Below are positions 33,977 through 42,891 of a stretch of DNA of 45,269 nucleotides, in pieces. This DNA comes from an uncultured Flavobacteriales bacterium (lineage in GTDB: Bacteria > Bacteroidota > Bacteroidia > Flavobacteriales_D > Sanyastnellaceae): NCBI GenBank assembly GCA_905478795.1, contig CAJQJX010000020.1, positions 1 to 45,269 on the forward strand, written 5' to 3'. A program made the translations under genes and the position numbers. Each line of letters starts with the position of its first letter. Position 1 is the first letter of the stretch. The notes below the pieces were generated by a model. It was not told the DNA's origin. It ran no database searches and was given only the letters and a program-made list of their open reading frames with translations.

Positions 33977-36900
33977 ATGCGCCTTCTCCTCTCTGCTCTC
34001 CTCGTTGGGTTCCTTTCCTCGGCCTCTGCCCAAGTCACCTCTTCTGCAACCCCACCCAACCGCTCGCTGTTGTTTGCTGTGGAGTCGGAGGGAGTGTCGC
34101 AAGTGCCCGCCCCGGTGCTGTTGCCCGCCGATGAGCGCACAGCCACGTTTGTGGTGAACTATACGGGTTTCTCTTCCTCGGCACAGACGGCATTTCAATA
34201 TGCCGTAGACATTTGGTCTGGACTGATCACGAGTGATGTGCCCATCGTGATTGACGCGACTTGGGAAGATTTACCAGGCAATGCTTTGGGTTCGGCCGGC
34301 GCCAACAACCTCTTTTACAATTTCGGCGGAGCACCCGCCAACGGGGTGCTGTATCCTTCGCCTCTGGCAAATAAGCTCGCGGGCTCCGACCTTGATCCTG
34401 GACAGGCCGACATTTCCGCCAACTTCGACAGCGGCACAAATTGGTATTACGGACTCGATGGAAACACCCCGTTTTCACAGTTTGATTTAGTGTCTGTGGT
34501 CCTCCATGAGATCGGGCATGGCCTTGGTTTTGCCGGAACGGCATTCGTCGGTACCGACCTGAACGGGTACATCCTCAATGGCAGTTTGCCGCACGTGTAT
34601 GACGGGTTTGTTTGGACAGGCAACAGCATCCCCATCTTGGATTTTGGAAGCGGCACCGCATCCTTGGGCGATGCCCTGGTGTCCGATAACCTGTACTGGG
34701 CGGGTGCCCAAGGCAACGCCTACAGCGGTGACTTTTCTCCCAAGCTATATGCGCCCTCTTTTTGGGAGCAAGGCTCCAGTTACTCGCATTTTGACGAGTC
34801 GACCTACCCAGCGGGCAACGCCCATTCTTTGATGACGCCACAAATCGGGAACGGAGAGGCCATCCATTCCCCCGGGGCCATGTGCCTTGGCGTCCTTGAG
34901 GATATCGGTTGGACTGTGGATTACGACGCGCTCGATGGGCCGGTCGGAGCGCCGGGATGCACCGATGCGGCCGCCTGCAATTACGATCCTGAGGCCACGC
35001 TTTCCGATGGAAGCTGCATCTACCCCTTGGCAGATGAGCCCTGCGGTGATTGTACTTCTCTCTGGAGCATGGCGCTCAATGCCAGTGCTGGACAAGGGGT
35101 TGAATTCACGTTTGGTGGTGTTGGAAGTATGGACGAAATCGAGGTGGCCGTTCAATGGGCAGGGTCGTCAAACGGAGAATGGGTCTCCGATTTGCTGGTC
35201 CTCTTGTGCGATCCCAATGGCGACTGCTTCGAATGGGGTGGCTTCGATCAAACGACAGGCGCGACCGCTGCCGGCGTTGACTGGCCTGCTGCGTGGGATA
35301 CGGGCGCGGCAGGGACTTACACGGTGACCCTCAATGTGTCGGGGCTGGATTTGTCTGGCTTGGGCACTTGGTCGGTGTCTTTGTTCAACGGGTTTGGCGA
35401 TTCAGGCGGCCTTGACTTGACCGATGTGACTTTCACGGTGCCTTATGTCTGCCCATTGACAGGGTTGAATCCGGGTTGCACCGACAATGCTGCCTGCAAC
35501 TACGAGCCCTCGGCGGACTACAACGATGGCAGTTGCAACTACTTCTGCTTCAATTGCACAGAAACGCTGTTGTTCGAGAACTTTCAGTCTTACGACACCA
35601 CTGTGCCCCTCACCGTACAGGCTACAAATGGCTGGGAGACTTGGAGCGGCATTGCTGGAGGTGTCGAGGACCCCTATGTGGTGTTGGCGGGAGCCGATGC
35701 GGAGTTGGAGCTGGTCTCGCCCGAGGTGGACCCTTCGCAGGCCAGCGATGTCGTCTTCCCCATTGGTGCTTCGGACGGTCAATACGTGGTCCAGTTCTCC
35801 ATGTCGACCCAAGCCGGTCAAACGGCCTACTACAACTTTCAAGGGGACAACACGCCCGGCATTGAATGGACCCTTGAAACGTTCATTGATACTGAGGGTG
35901 GCCTCGCGTTTGTCCAAGGCGAAGACACATTGCAAGCCGATGGTTTTCAGGTGGGAGCTGACAACCTGTTCACCCACATTTTTGACCTCGACAACGACGA
36001 GCTCAGGGTGATCTTGGGGACGCAGTTGGTCGCACTGTTGGAATATCCCGGCAACCTGGGCGGGGTGAATTTCTACGCCTACAGTTTTGGCGGTGGGCTC
36101 GGCAGGTATTTGCTCGATGACCTCACCATTTGCGCATCGACGACAGCAGCGGCGGGGTGCATGGATTCGCAAGCCTGCAATTACAATCCTGATGCCGTCG
36201 AGGACGACGGGTCGTGCTTGTTTCCATTCGATTATGGTTGGTGCGATTGTGAGGGGTCGGTATTCGACGCCCTGGGCGAATGCGGCGGCGGGTGTGCTGA
36301 AGACCTGGATGCCGATGGCATCTGTGACAGTGAGGACCCCTGTATTGGAGGAGTATTGGACGCTTGCGGCGTGTGCGATGGTCCCGGTGCGGTGTTTGAA
36401 TGCGGATGCGAAGACATCCCCGAAGACGATTGCGATTGCGACGGAAACCAGCTGGATGCCCTTGGAGAATGCGGTGGCGATTGCGCGGCCGACGTAAACG
36501 GCGACGGAATCTGTGACGTGCCCGGTTGCACCGATATGGAGGCGTGCAATTATGACCCCTTGGCCAACACCGATGATGGCGGATGTGAGTACGCTGTGTT
36601 GTACTACGATTGTTCGGGAGATTGCATCAATGACAGCGATGGCGATGGCGTTTGCGATGAGTTGGAAGTCAGCGGATGCACCGATTCAGAGGCCTGTAAT
36701 TATGACGATGAGGCCAGCGAGGACGATGGCAGCTGCGCTTATCTCACGGCCGCCAGTATCGATGGAAGTGCAGAGGTCGATGAAGGGTCGACCCAACTGT
36801 ATGTGGCCATGCCCTCAGAACCGGGCAACAGCTACACATGGGCCGTGTCTGGAGGCTCACTCCTTTCAGGCCAGGGCACTTCACTGGTGACGGTAGAATG

Positions 36901-37243
36901 GACCACATCAGGCGCGCACAGCATCCAGGTGGTCGAGACCAATGCGTCCTGCACGGGAGGGGTCATCAACCTCGATGTGGACGTCCTTGAAGTCACCAGC
37001 ATTGACGAATTCGATCCAATGGATTGGGCCGTGTGGCCCAATCCTGCTCGAACCGGTTTCAGGATCGATGTGGGCAGTATTCAGCTCCGGTTGTGCGACC
37101 TGAGCGGTGCTGAAGTTCGGCAATGGCCAACATCGGCCCCGCGCACATGGCATGCGCTCGATGGCGTTGCTCCGGGAATGTATCTGCTTGAAGTTGAACT
37201 GCCAACGGGCAAAAAAGTCCGCCCACTCGTGGTGGCGCGCTAA
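33977..37243 (+). CDS. Secreted metzincin-type metalloprotease with Cys-repeats, T9SS cargo
   Basis: 1088-aa secreted protein; the ATG at 33977 gives signal peptide MRLLLSALLVGFLSSASAQ. The catalytic domain (about 30-320) has the zinc motif HEIGHGLGFAG (near 176), in which the third ligand of a standard metzincin is replaced or displaced, and a probable Met-turn, HSLMTPQIGNGEAIH (near 280). Next come a proprotein-convertase P-like beta-sandwich (about 360-495), five Flavobacteriales GCTD-ACNY-DGSC Cys-repeats interspersed with a lectin-like region (about 540-710) and calcium-type DxDxDG loops, a PKD-like domain (about 925-1000), and a T9SS sorting domain (AVWPNPARTGFRIDV). The likely role is extracellular protein degradation. 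Followed 58 bp later by the CotH gene. Confidence 0.86.
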   Translation: MRLLLSALLVGFLSSASAQVTSSATPPNRSLLFAVESEGVSQVPAPVLLPADERTATFVVNYTGFSSSAQTAFQYAVDIWSGLITSDVPIVIDATWEDLPGNALGSAGANNLFYNFGGAPANGVLYPSPLANKLAGSDLDPGQADISANFDSGTNWYYGLDGNTPFSQFDLVSVVLHEIGHGLGFAGTAFVGTDLNGYILNGSLPHVYDGFVWTGNSIPILDFGSGTASLGDALVSDNLYWAGAQGNAYSGDFSPKLYAPSFWEQGSSYSHFDESTYPAGNAHSLMTPQIGNGEAIHSPGAMCLGVLEDIGWTVDYDALDGPVGAPGCTDAAACNYDPEATLSDGSCIYPLADEPCGDCTSLWSMALNASAGQGVEFTFGGVGSMDEIEVAVQWAGSSNGEWVSDLLVLLCDPNGDCFEWGGFDQTTGATAAGVDWPAAWDTGAAGTYTVTLNVSGLDLSGLGTWSVSLFNGFGDSGGLDLTDVTFTVPYVCPLTGLNPGCTDNAACNYEPSADYNDGSCNYFCFNCTETLLFENFQSYDTTVPLTVQATNGWETWSGIAGGVEDPYVVLAGADAELELVSPEVDPSQASDVVFPIGASDGQYVVQFSMSTQAGQTAYYNFQGDNTPGIEWTLETFIDTEGGLAFVQGEDTLQADGFQVGADNLFTHIFDLDNDELRVILGTQLVALLEYPGNLGGVNFYAYSFGGGLGRYLLDDLTICASTTAAAGCMDSQACNYNPDAVEDDGSCLFPFDYGWCDCEGSVFDALGECGGGCAEDLDADGICDSEDPCIGGVLDACGVCDGPGAVFECGCEDIPEDDCDCDGNQLDALGECGGDCAADVNGDGICDVPGCTDMEACNYDPLANTDDGGCEYAVLYYDCSGDCINDSDGDGVCDELEVSGCTDSEACNYDDEASEDDGSCAYLTAASIDGSAEVDEGSTQLYVAMPSEPGNSYTWAVSGGSLLSGQGTSLVTVEWTTSGAHSIQVVETNASCTGGVINLDVDVLEVTSIDEFDPMDWAVWPNPARTGFRIDVGSIQLRLCDLSGAEVRQWPTSAPRTWHALDGVAPGMYLLEVELPTGKKVRPLVVAR
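34950..36745 (+). repeat. Five GCTDxxACNYDPxAxxxDGSC coding repeats
   Basis: Cys-rich repeats at about 34956, 35473, 36156, 36522 and 36672 inside the metzincin gene, each with the pattern GC-x-D/T-x-x-AC-N-Y-x-P/D...DGSC. A similar pair occurs in the protein at 2372. They are a hallmark of secreted marine Flavobacteriales proteins; function unknown. Confidence 0.8.
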
Positions 37244-37289
37244 GAACGGACGGTTTACAGGTGGCCGCGGACTACAGTCGCACACTGCC

Positions 37290-37297
37290 TAATTTCG
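37290..37297 (+). promoter_or_regulatory. -7-type element (TAATTTCG), 4 nt before the CotH gene
   Basis: TAATTTCG ends exactly 4 nt before the ATG; a leaderless transcript is predicted. Confidence 0.45.
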
Positions 37298-37301
37298 CGC
37301 C

Positions 37302-39593
37302 ATGAAAACGCGCCGACTCTCGCTGTTTGTCCGAAGCTTTACCGTGGCCATGCTCTGGGCTGCGGCAGGCCTTCTCAACGCCCAAACGGACATTCCTGCT
37401 TTTGGCCCTGTCTTTCTCCAAAATGAGGTCGCAACGGTGATGATCACGATGGATCCCGACAGCGCCGATGCCATGCTGTTCGGCGATGTGGATTACGCCG
37501 CGAGCAATCCCTTTCCGGCTGTCATCGAATATCAGTCGTCGGTGTTGGATACCCTGATAGACACGGTGGCCGTACGCCTCAGGGGAAACACCTCGTTGTT
37601 CGCTCCTAAAAAGAGCTTCAAAGTGGACCTCAACGCATTCATTCCTGGCCAAAAATTCGCCGACCTGGAGAAGATCAATCTGAATGCCAACCAGAACGAC
37701 CCTTCGCTGTTGCGCGCTGCTTTGAGTTGGAACATCCTGCGGCGCATGGGTTTGGCTGGGTCCCGCACAAGCATGGTGAGGTTGATGCTCAACGGCGAGT
37801 ACATGGGAGCCTATGTGAACACCGAACATATGGACGAGGAGTTCGTGGAAGAGTACTACGACAAAGACGGCGGGAACTTCTACAAATGTCTCTGGCCTGC
37901 CACCCTCGAATATGAAGGGGCTTCCTCAGACGACTACAAGTTTGAAGTCAACGGGCGCAGGGTTTATGAGCTCAAGACCAATACAGAGGAAGACGATTAT
38001 TCCGACATCGCAGAGTTCATCGGTGTCCTCAACAACACCCCTGCAGAGGACTTCTCATGCGCCATTGAGGAGGTGTTCAACGTGGCGGACTTTCTCAAGG
38101 TGATGGCGTTGGATGTTGTGAGCGCGAACTGGGACGGCTATGCCGGCAACAAAAACAACTTTTACCTCTACCACAATCCCCAAACCGGCCTGTTCGATTA
38201 CATCGCCTACGACCTCGACAACACATGGGGAATTGATTGGGTGGACGGGGATTGGGAATCGCGGAACCCCTATGCGTGGTCTCCAGAATACCGCCCTTTG
38301 TACGACCGTTTGATGGAGGTCGATGAGTACCGTTCATGGTACACGCACTACCTCCGCAAAGTGGTGGAGGAGTATGCACACCCAGACAGTGTGGCGGCCT
38401 TTCTGGAGCCGAGGATGGCGGCCTTGTATCCAGCCGTGGCTACGGACACCTATTACCCTCAGAGTTTCGGATTTAATACAAACGACTTTGAAGCGTCTCT
38501 CGAGGAGGCCTGGGGCGGCCACGTCGAGTATGGCATTATGCCTTGGCTCGAAAACCGGAGCTATTCGCTGTATACCCAACTCGACCCCGAAGAACCGGTG
38601 TTGATCCTACATGAGTTGGAGGACAATGCGCCTGTTTTGGACTCATTGCGCGTCCGGGCCATCGCAGATGCTGGGGATGACGCCATCGAGCTGACGTGCT
38701 GGATCGATGCGGGGGCAGGGCCTCAGCCCTATGCCATGTACGACGATGGAGCGCACGGTGACCGCAAGGCGGGCGATGGCACTTGGGGAATCAAGGTCCC
38801 CATTCAATGGAATTGGACCACTGTAGATTACCAGGTACAGGCTACGGCTTCTTCTGGCTTGGAGCGCTGGTTGCCTTGCGCACCTTTGACCGTTACCGTG
38901 GGGCTGTCTCCCTCTGACCTGGTCGTGAACGAGCTCATGAGTTCGAACGCCAACAATGTATCGGATGCATTTGGCGAATTTGACGATTGGGTGGAGCTGT
39001 TCAATGCAGGCGACTATCCCATCGAGCTGGGCGGAAAATACTTGACCGATAACCTTAGTGTTCCCAACAAGTATGCACTGCCTCCAGGCACCATTGCTCC
39101 GGGCCAGTGGGCGTTTTATTGGCTAGACAACGATCCTGAGCAAGGCGAATACCACGCCCCCTTTACATTGTCCTCTACGGGCGACGAAATCGCGCTTTTT
39201 GAATGGAACGACACCGAAGAGGTGTGGGTGTTGCTCGACTTCTTTGCCTTTGGCCAGTCCGAGCAAGATGCGTCCCTGGGACGCTATCCCGATGGGGCCG
39301 ACTATTGGGTATGGTTCGCCACCCCGACAGCCGCTTCTACAAACAATTATGCCATCATTTTGGATGTGGGTGAAACGCCGGGGCGTCAGGCGCGCGTCAT
39401 GGGCCCGAACCCTTCATCGTCTTGTGTTGCTTGGGATGGTTTGCCCGCTTCGGGAGCGCTTTGGGATGCCCAAGGGCAGTTGCGTCGCACTTTCAGCCAC
39501 GTGAACGGCCTGTGTAGGGATGGTCTCTCCGCGGGTGTATACATGCTGACACTCGACGATGGCAGCCGCTGGCGTTGGATCGTGGTCGACTGA
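37302..39593 (+). CDS. Secreted CotH-family kinase with lamin-tail domain
   Basis: 763-aa secreted protein: signal peptide MKTRRLSLFVRSFTVAMLWAAAGLLNAQ and a CotH domain (about 40-400). CotH family landmarks are VRLRGNTSLFAPKKSFKVDL, INLNANQNDPSLLRAALSWN, GAYVNTEHMDEEFVEEYYD and the C-lobe FDYIAYDLDNTWGIDW. CotH proteins are secretory-pathway or spore-coat kinases that phosphorylate proteins using an atypical protein-kinase fold. A lamin-tail domain follows (about 545-655; LVVNELMSSNANNVSDAFG), then a short, degenerate T9SS-like C-terminus (MGPNPSSSCVAWDGL ... GVYMLTLDDG). Bacteroidota homologues often carry LTD domains. It may modify co-secreted proteins such as the metzincin encoded just upstream; that link is inference. 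Confidence 0.87.
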   Translation: MKTRRLSLFVRSFTVAMLWAAAGLLNAQTDIPAFGPVFLQNEVATVMITMDPDSADAMLFGDVDYAASNPFPAVIEYQSSVLDTLIDTVAVRLRGNTSLFAPKKSFKVDLNAFIPGQKFADLEKINLNANQNDPSLLRAALSWNILRRMGLAGSRTSMVRLMLNGEYMGAYVNTEHMDEEFVEEYYDKDGGNFYKCLWPATLEYEGASSDDYKFEVNGRRVYELKTNTEEDDYSDIAEFIGVLNNTPAEDFSCAIEEVFNVADFLKVMALDVVSANWDGYAGNKNNFYLYHNPQTGLFDYIAYDLDNTWGIDWVDGDWESRNPYAWSPEYRPLYDRLMEVDEYRSWYTHYLRKVVEEYAHPDSVAAFLEPRMAALYPAVATDTYYPQSFGFNTNDFEASLEEAWGGHVEYGIMPWLENRSYSLYTQLDPEEPVLILHELEDNAPVLDSLRVRAIADAGDDAIELTCWIDAGAGPQPYAMYDDGAHGDRKAGDGTWGIKVPIQWNWTTVDYQVQATASSGLERWLPCAPLTVTVGLSPSDLVVNELMSSNANNVSDAFGEFDDWVELFNAGDYPIELGGKYLTDNLSVPNKYALPPGTIAPGQWAFYWLDNDPEQGEYHAPFTLSSTGDEIALFEWNDTEEVWVLLDFFAFGQSEQDASLGRYPDGADYWVWFATPTAASTNNYAIILDVGETPGRQARVMGPNPSSSCVAWDGLPASGALWDAQGQLRRTFSHVNGLCRDGLSAGVYMLTLDDGSRWRWIVVD

Positions 39594-39617
39594 TTCAGAC
39601 TGTCCGTTCTTTGCAAC

Positions 39618-40376
39618 ATGGAGGCTGCCAAAGGCATTCGCATCAACAAATACCTGAGCGAGGTAGGGCATTGCTCCCGCCGCGCTGCAGACAAGCTCTT
39701 GGAGCAGGGGCGGATCACGCTGAACGGCGTCGTTCCTGAGCTCGGGACGCGGGTCATGCCAGACGATGTTGTGGAAGTGGATGGAAGGGCTGTGGGGCAG
39801 CCGACCAAGGCAGAGGACCACGTCTACATCGTCTATCACAAGCCCGTGGGCATTGTGTGCACGACCGATCAAAAACGGGAGCGCGACAACATCATTGATG
39901 CGATTGGACACGAGCGGCGCATCTTTCCGGTGGGGCGCCTGGACAAGCCCAGTGAAGGGCTGATTTTCCTGACCTCAGATGGAGATGTGGTCAATAAGAT
40001 TTTAAGGGCGCGCAACCACCACGAGAAGGAATATCACGTGGTCGTGGACCGTCCCATTCGCGGGAGCTTCATCGAAGACATGGCAGGGGGCGTGCCCATC
40101 TTGGACACCGTAACGCGCCGGTGCGAGGTAGAACAAACGGGTCCACGGCATTTTCGGATTGTCTTGACCCAAGGATTGAACCGTCAGATTCGCCGCATGT
40201 GCGAGCACCTCGGCTACGAAGTGGTGCGGCTTAAGCGGGTGCGCATCATGCACATGCATTTGGACCTGCCGCTTGGGGAGTGGCGAGATTTCACACCTGA
40301 GGAGCTCGCGGAATTGCAAAGTTTGGTGTCCGACTCGGGCAAAACAGCGTTGACTGGAACCCCGCCATCGGATTGA
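39618..40376 (+). CDS. rluF: 23S rRNA pseudouridine synthase RluF
   Basis: 252-aa RNA-modifying enzyme. An S4 RNA-binding domain (IRINKYLSEVGHCSRRAADKL, about 7-60) is followed by the pseudouridine synthase domain with the catalytic Asp in GRLDKPSEGLIFLTSDGD (near 105). The segments KILRARNHHEKEYHV, VPILDTVTRRC, TQGLNRQIRRMCEHLGYEV and LPLGEWRDFT follow the order seen in RluF, which isomerises U2604 of 23S rRNA, rather than RluB or RluE. It starts a three-gene unit: 11 nt before the FAD oxidoreductase, which in turn overlaps the thioredoxin-like gene. Confidence 0.92.
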   Translation: MEAAKGIRINKYLSEVGHCSRRAADKLLEQGRITLNGVVPELGTRVMPDDVVEVDGRAVGQPTKAEDHVYIVYHKPVGIVCTTDQKRERDNIIDAIGHERRIFPVGRLDKPSEGLIFLTSDGDVVNKILRARNHHEKEYHVVVDRPIRGSFIEDMAGGVPILDTVTRRCEVEQTGPRHFRIVLTQGLNRQIRRMCEHLGYEVVRLKRVRIMHMHLDLPLGEWRDFTPEELAELQSLVSDSGKTALTGTPPSD

Positions 40377-40387
40377 CCCCATCACCT

Positions 40388-41668
40388 ATGCATTTCGACA
40401 AAAGACCTGTCGTCATCGGAGGAGGCGCCGCCGGGTTGGCCGCATGTCTCACTTTGGAACAGGCGGGTATTAGCCCCCTACTCATCGAATCGTCGGACCG
40501 TTTGGGAGGAAGGTTGCGTACCGACCGACTTCCCGATGGAACGCCTGTAGATCGCGGCTTTCAAGTGTTGCAGACTGGATATCCTGAATTGCGCCGTTGG
40601 GTGGATTTTGATGCACTAGAATGCGCCGAATTTGTACCAGGGGCGCTTGTTTTTGTTCGCGGAAAATGGCGTGCCTTGGCCGATCCAAGGAGGGCTTTGG
40701 GTTGGCTTCCGGCGACATTGGGGAGTGGAATTGGAAGTTGGTCTGACCGCTTCAAAGTCTTGCGCCTTGTCTTCCGATTGCAACGCGCTGCTCCCGCAGA
40801 ACTTCAGAATGGCCATTTCGGACGGCCAAAGCGCATCGATTCAGCTTTAGCCCCCAAGGAATTGGGACGATGGGCACACAGCAGTACAGCGTCATTCTTC
40901 AAAGAATGGGGCTTTTCAGACGCCTTTGTCAAGGAGTTCCTCGGCCCATTCTTCTCTGGCATCTTCTTGGAAGGCTTGCTCGAAACGCCGGCCGCACAGT
41001 TTCACTACACCTTTCGCATGTTGTCCTCAGGGAAGGTTGTTCGTCCTAAAGCCGGCATGGAGGCTCTCGTTGAACAACTTGCTGCTCAGCTCACATCTAC
41101 TGAGGTGATGCTCGGGTGCCGCGTTCAGGCTGGAACGGACACCCAATTTGAGGTTGATGGGCAACCGCTTTCCATCGCAAAGGGGGCCATTCTTGCTGTG
41201 CCCGGACTGCATCCTGCGCACCCTGAGGTCAAATGGAACGCATGCCTCAATGCGGTGTTTCAGACCTCTACGTCCCGATTTGGAAAGCCTGTCATTGGAT
41301 TGATTCCGGGCGCAGAAAAGGTGACCAACCTGCATTTTATGGAGGATCTCGAAGGGGCCCAAGGAAAGGGAAGGGTGAATGTCACGGCGTTGTACCCAAA
41401 TGAAGGGGAGACCCTTGAATCTGCTATACGGGCCATCCGAACCGAGTTGCATGGTGCCGGGGTGGAGTGCGGGGAGTTGGAGTGGAGTGCAGTGGTGCAC
41501 CATGCTTTGCCGCGCATCTGCCCTGTTGGAAATAGTACGGCTGGTTTGGCGCTTGAAGAAGGCCTCTTTGGCGCTGGCGATGCCTTGATGGCACCTTCTC
41601 TTGATGGGGCCATGCGGTCCGGTAGAATGGCTGCAGAGGCTCTGATTGAATGGATACATAGAGCATGA
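40388..41668 (+). CDS. FAD-dependent amine-oxidase-like oxidoreductase
   Basis: 426-aa flavoenzyme. The dinucleotide-binding fold is at the N-terminus (PVVIGGGAAGLAACLTLEQAG, G-x-G-x-x-G), followed by SDRLGGRLRTDRL with the GG doublet of the flavin-containing amine oxidase/protoporphyrinogen oxidase group, and GDALMAPSLDGAMRSGRMAAEAL at the C-terminus, which closes the FAD site. Substrate unknown; relatives act on amines, carotenoids or protoporphyrinogen. The ATG at 40388 is preferred to an in-frame TTG at 40373 that overlaps rluF. The stop overlaps the next gene's ATG by 4 nt (ATGA), so the two are translationally coupled. Confidence 0.86.
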   Translation: MHFDKRPVVIGGGAAGLAACLTLEQAGISPLLIESSDRLGGRLRTDRLPDGTPVDRGFQVLQTGYPELRRWVDFDALECAEFVPGALVFVRGKWRALADPRRALGWLPATLGSGIGSWSDRFKVLRLVFRLQRAAPAELQNGHFGRPKRIDSALAPKELGRWAHSSTASFFKEWGFSDAFVKEFLGPFFSGIFLEGLLETPAAQFHYTFRMLSSGKVVRPKAGMEALVEQLAAQLTSTEVMLGCRVQAGTDTQFEVDGQPLSIAKGAILAVPGLHPAHPEVKWNACLNAVFQTSTSRFGKPVIGLIPGAEKVTNLHFMEDLEGAQGKGRVNVTALYPNEGETLESAIRAIRTELHGAGVECGELEWSAVVHHALPRICPVGNSTAGLALEEGLFGAGDALMAPSLDGAMRSGRMAAEALIEWIHRA

Positions 41669-42312
41669 AGGCATCTACAATGGACGAAAAAAGGCCCCAT
41701 TGGGAGGCATGGTGGAGGGGCGGTCGCAAGGGTGCAATGACTTACTCGGCCTATACAAGAGCGGTTCAACACTGGGTGGAACAGGCATCCCACAGTGGGC
41801 CCCAGCCGTCAGATTCTCTGGCCAAATACACCAAGCTCAATGCATTTCGAATGCAGAGGGTAGAAAAGACCATCCAATGGCCCCCTGAACTCCTGGCTAT
41901 TTTGTTGGGGGAGTCGATTCAAAACCAGCATTGGGTGCTGATCACAGAAAGCTGGTGTGGCGATGCGGCCCAAACAGTCCCGTTGATTGGAGCCATGGCA
42001 GAGCGAGCGAACATTCCATTGGATGTGGTTTTACGCGATGGTGCAAATGGAATCATTCAGGACTTCTTGACCAATGGTGGCAAGTCCATTCCTTTATGGA
42101 TTGTGTCCAATCAGAACGGCGAAGTGATGGGCCAATGGGGCCCGCGCCCGCGCGCGGCTCAAAAAATGGTGACTGACTATAAGGCTGCTCCCGAGCCCAA
42201 GTCCGAATACCAGGTTTTTGCCGCAGAAGTCCAAAAATGGTATGCCCGAGACCGCGGTGCTTCCTTTTTTTCAGAAGCCGCAAACCTGATGGTTCAGCCA
42301 AGGTCGACTTGA
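41665..42312 (+). CDS. Thioredoxin-like protein with single active-site cysteine
   Basis: 215-aa protein with a thioredoxin-fold core (about 85-190). The active-site region reads ITESWCGDAAQTVPLIG: the first Cys of the usual C-x-x-C is present, the second is Ala. The cis-Pro region is NGGKSIPLWIV. About 80 extra residues lie before the thioredoxin fold (MTYSAYTRAVQHWVEQ...), common in this Bacteroidota subfamily. With one Cys it cannot catalyse normal dithiol exchange; monothiol, glutathione-linked or bacillithiol-type chemistry, or a non-catalytic role, is possible. It overlaps the FAD oxidoreductase by 4 nt, suggesting a shared pathway. Confidence 0.85.
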   Translation: MKASTMDEKRPHWEAWWRGGRKGAMTYSAYTRAVQHWVEQASHSGPQPSDSLAKYTKLNAFRMQRVEKTIQWPPELLAILLGESIQNQHWVLITESWCGDAAQTVPLIGAMAERANIPLDVVLRDGANGIIQDFLTNGGKSIPLWIVSNQNGEVMGQWGPRPRAAQKMVTDYKAAPEPKSEYQVFAAEVQKWYARDRGASFFSEAANLMVQPRST

Positions 42313-42354
42313 GTTTTTGAAGCTAGAAAAATGTGAAGACGCCATTGGTCAGTA

Positions 42355-42362
42355 TACCTTGC
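42355..42362 (+). promoter_or_regulatory. -7-type element (TACCTTGC)
   Basis: TACCTTGC lies 22 nt before the ATG of the secreted protein at 42385. Confidence 0.4.
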
Positions 42363-42384
42363 GCACTCACAAACGATTCACATC

Positions 42385-42828
42385 ATGAAAAAATTAATTT
42401 TCCTCGGGGCCTTGGCTGTCCTGACTTGTATGGATTCTGCGGCGCAGGAATACAAGATTGTAACTGTAGTTGAAAGTATTGTTCCCGGAGGCGTTGGCCG
42501 CTCCAGAATTATTGAGGCAACATCAGAGGCAGATAGCGAGGCGGCAACAACTGAAAGGGTAGATGGTAAAAAGAGTGGCCAGGGAGATGTCAAGCGAGGA
42601 GACCTCAAGATTGATGGCTTTAAAGAGACCAAGCTGGTGAACTTCTTCAGTGCGGCCGGAATCAACTTTCAGAACATTGCGTCCAACGATGCTTTGATTT
42701 CGGATAAGGTCAACAACATGGTGGCCGCAGGATGGAGTTTGGAGTTTGTTGTAAGCGGTGTTGAATCCGATGCTGGTAAGCCAGACGGACAGGGCCTTTA
42801 CATCACCCGCTTTATTTTCAAGAAGTAA
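42385..42828 (+). CDS. Small secreted protein, DUF4177-like
   Basis: 147-aa exported protein: signal peptide MKKLIFLGALAVLTCMDSAAQ, then a short mixed region with YKIVTVVESIVPGGVGRSR and a C-terminal part with NNMVAAGWSLEFVVSGVESD and LYITRFIFKK. The A-x-G-W-x-L ... Y-I-T-R-x-x-F-K-K pattern resembles DUF4177-like proteins, a small fold of unknown function, here secreted. No catalytic residues visible. Followed by an apparent small-RNA unit at 42880-42966. Confidence 0.7.
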   Translation: MKKLIFLGALAVLTCMDSAAQEYKIVTVVESIVPGGVGRSRIIEATSEADSEAATTERVDGKKSGQGDVKRGDLKIDGFKETKLVNFFSAAGINFQNIASNDALISDKVNNMVAAGWSLEFVVSGVESDAGKPDGQGLYITRFIFKK

Positions 42829-42879
42829 CTGCGATTACAAAAGCGCTTAAACGTGTTTTCACATATGAGAAGCACGTCA

Positions 42880-42887
42880 TATCTTTG
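42880..42887 (+). promoter_or_regulatory. -7 element (TATCTTTG) of the candidate small RNA
   Basis: Exact TAnnTTTG. A TTTTC box sits 19 nt upstream (42856-42860), a plausible -33 element. It directs transcription into DNA with no gene before the terminator at 42935. Confidence 0.55.
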
Positions 42888-42891
42888 CTCC

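Noticed and set aside
33931-34146. N-terminal extension of the cytochrome c peroxidase by 72 residues
   Set aside because: It would run through the divergent promoter region and into the metzincin gene and would place the signal peptide internally; the ATG at 33930 directly begins a signal sequence.
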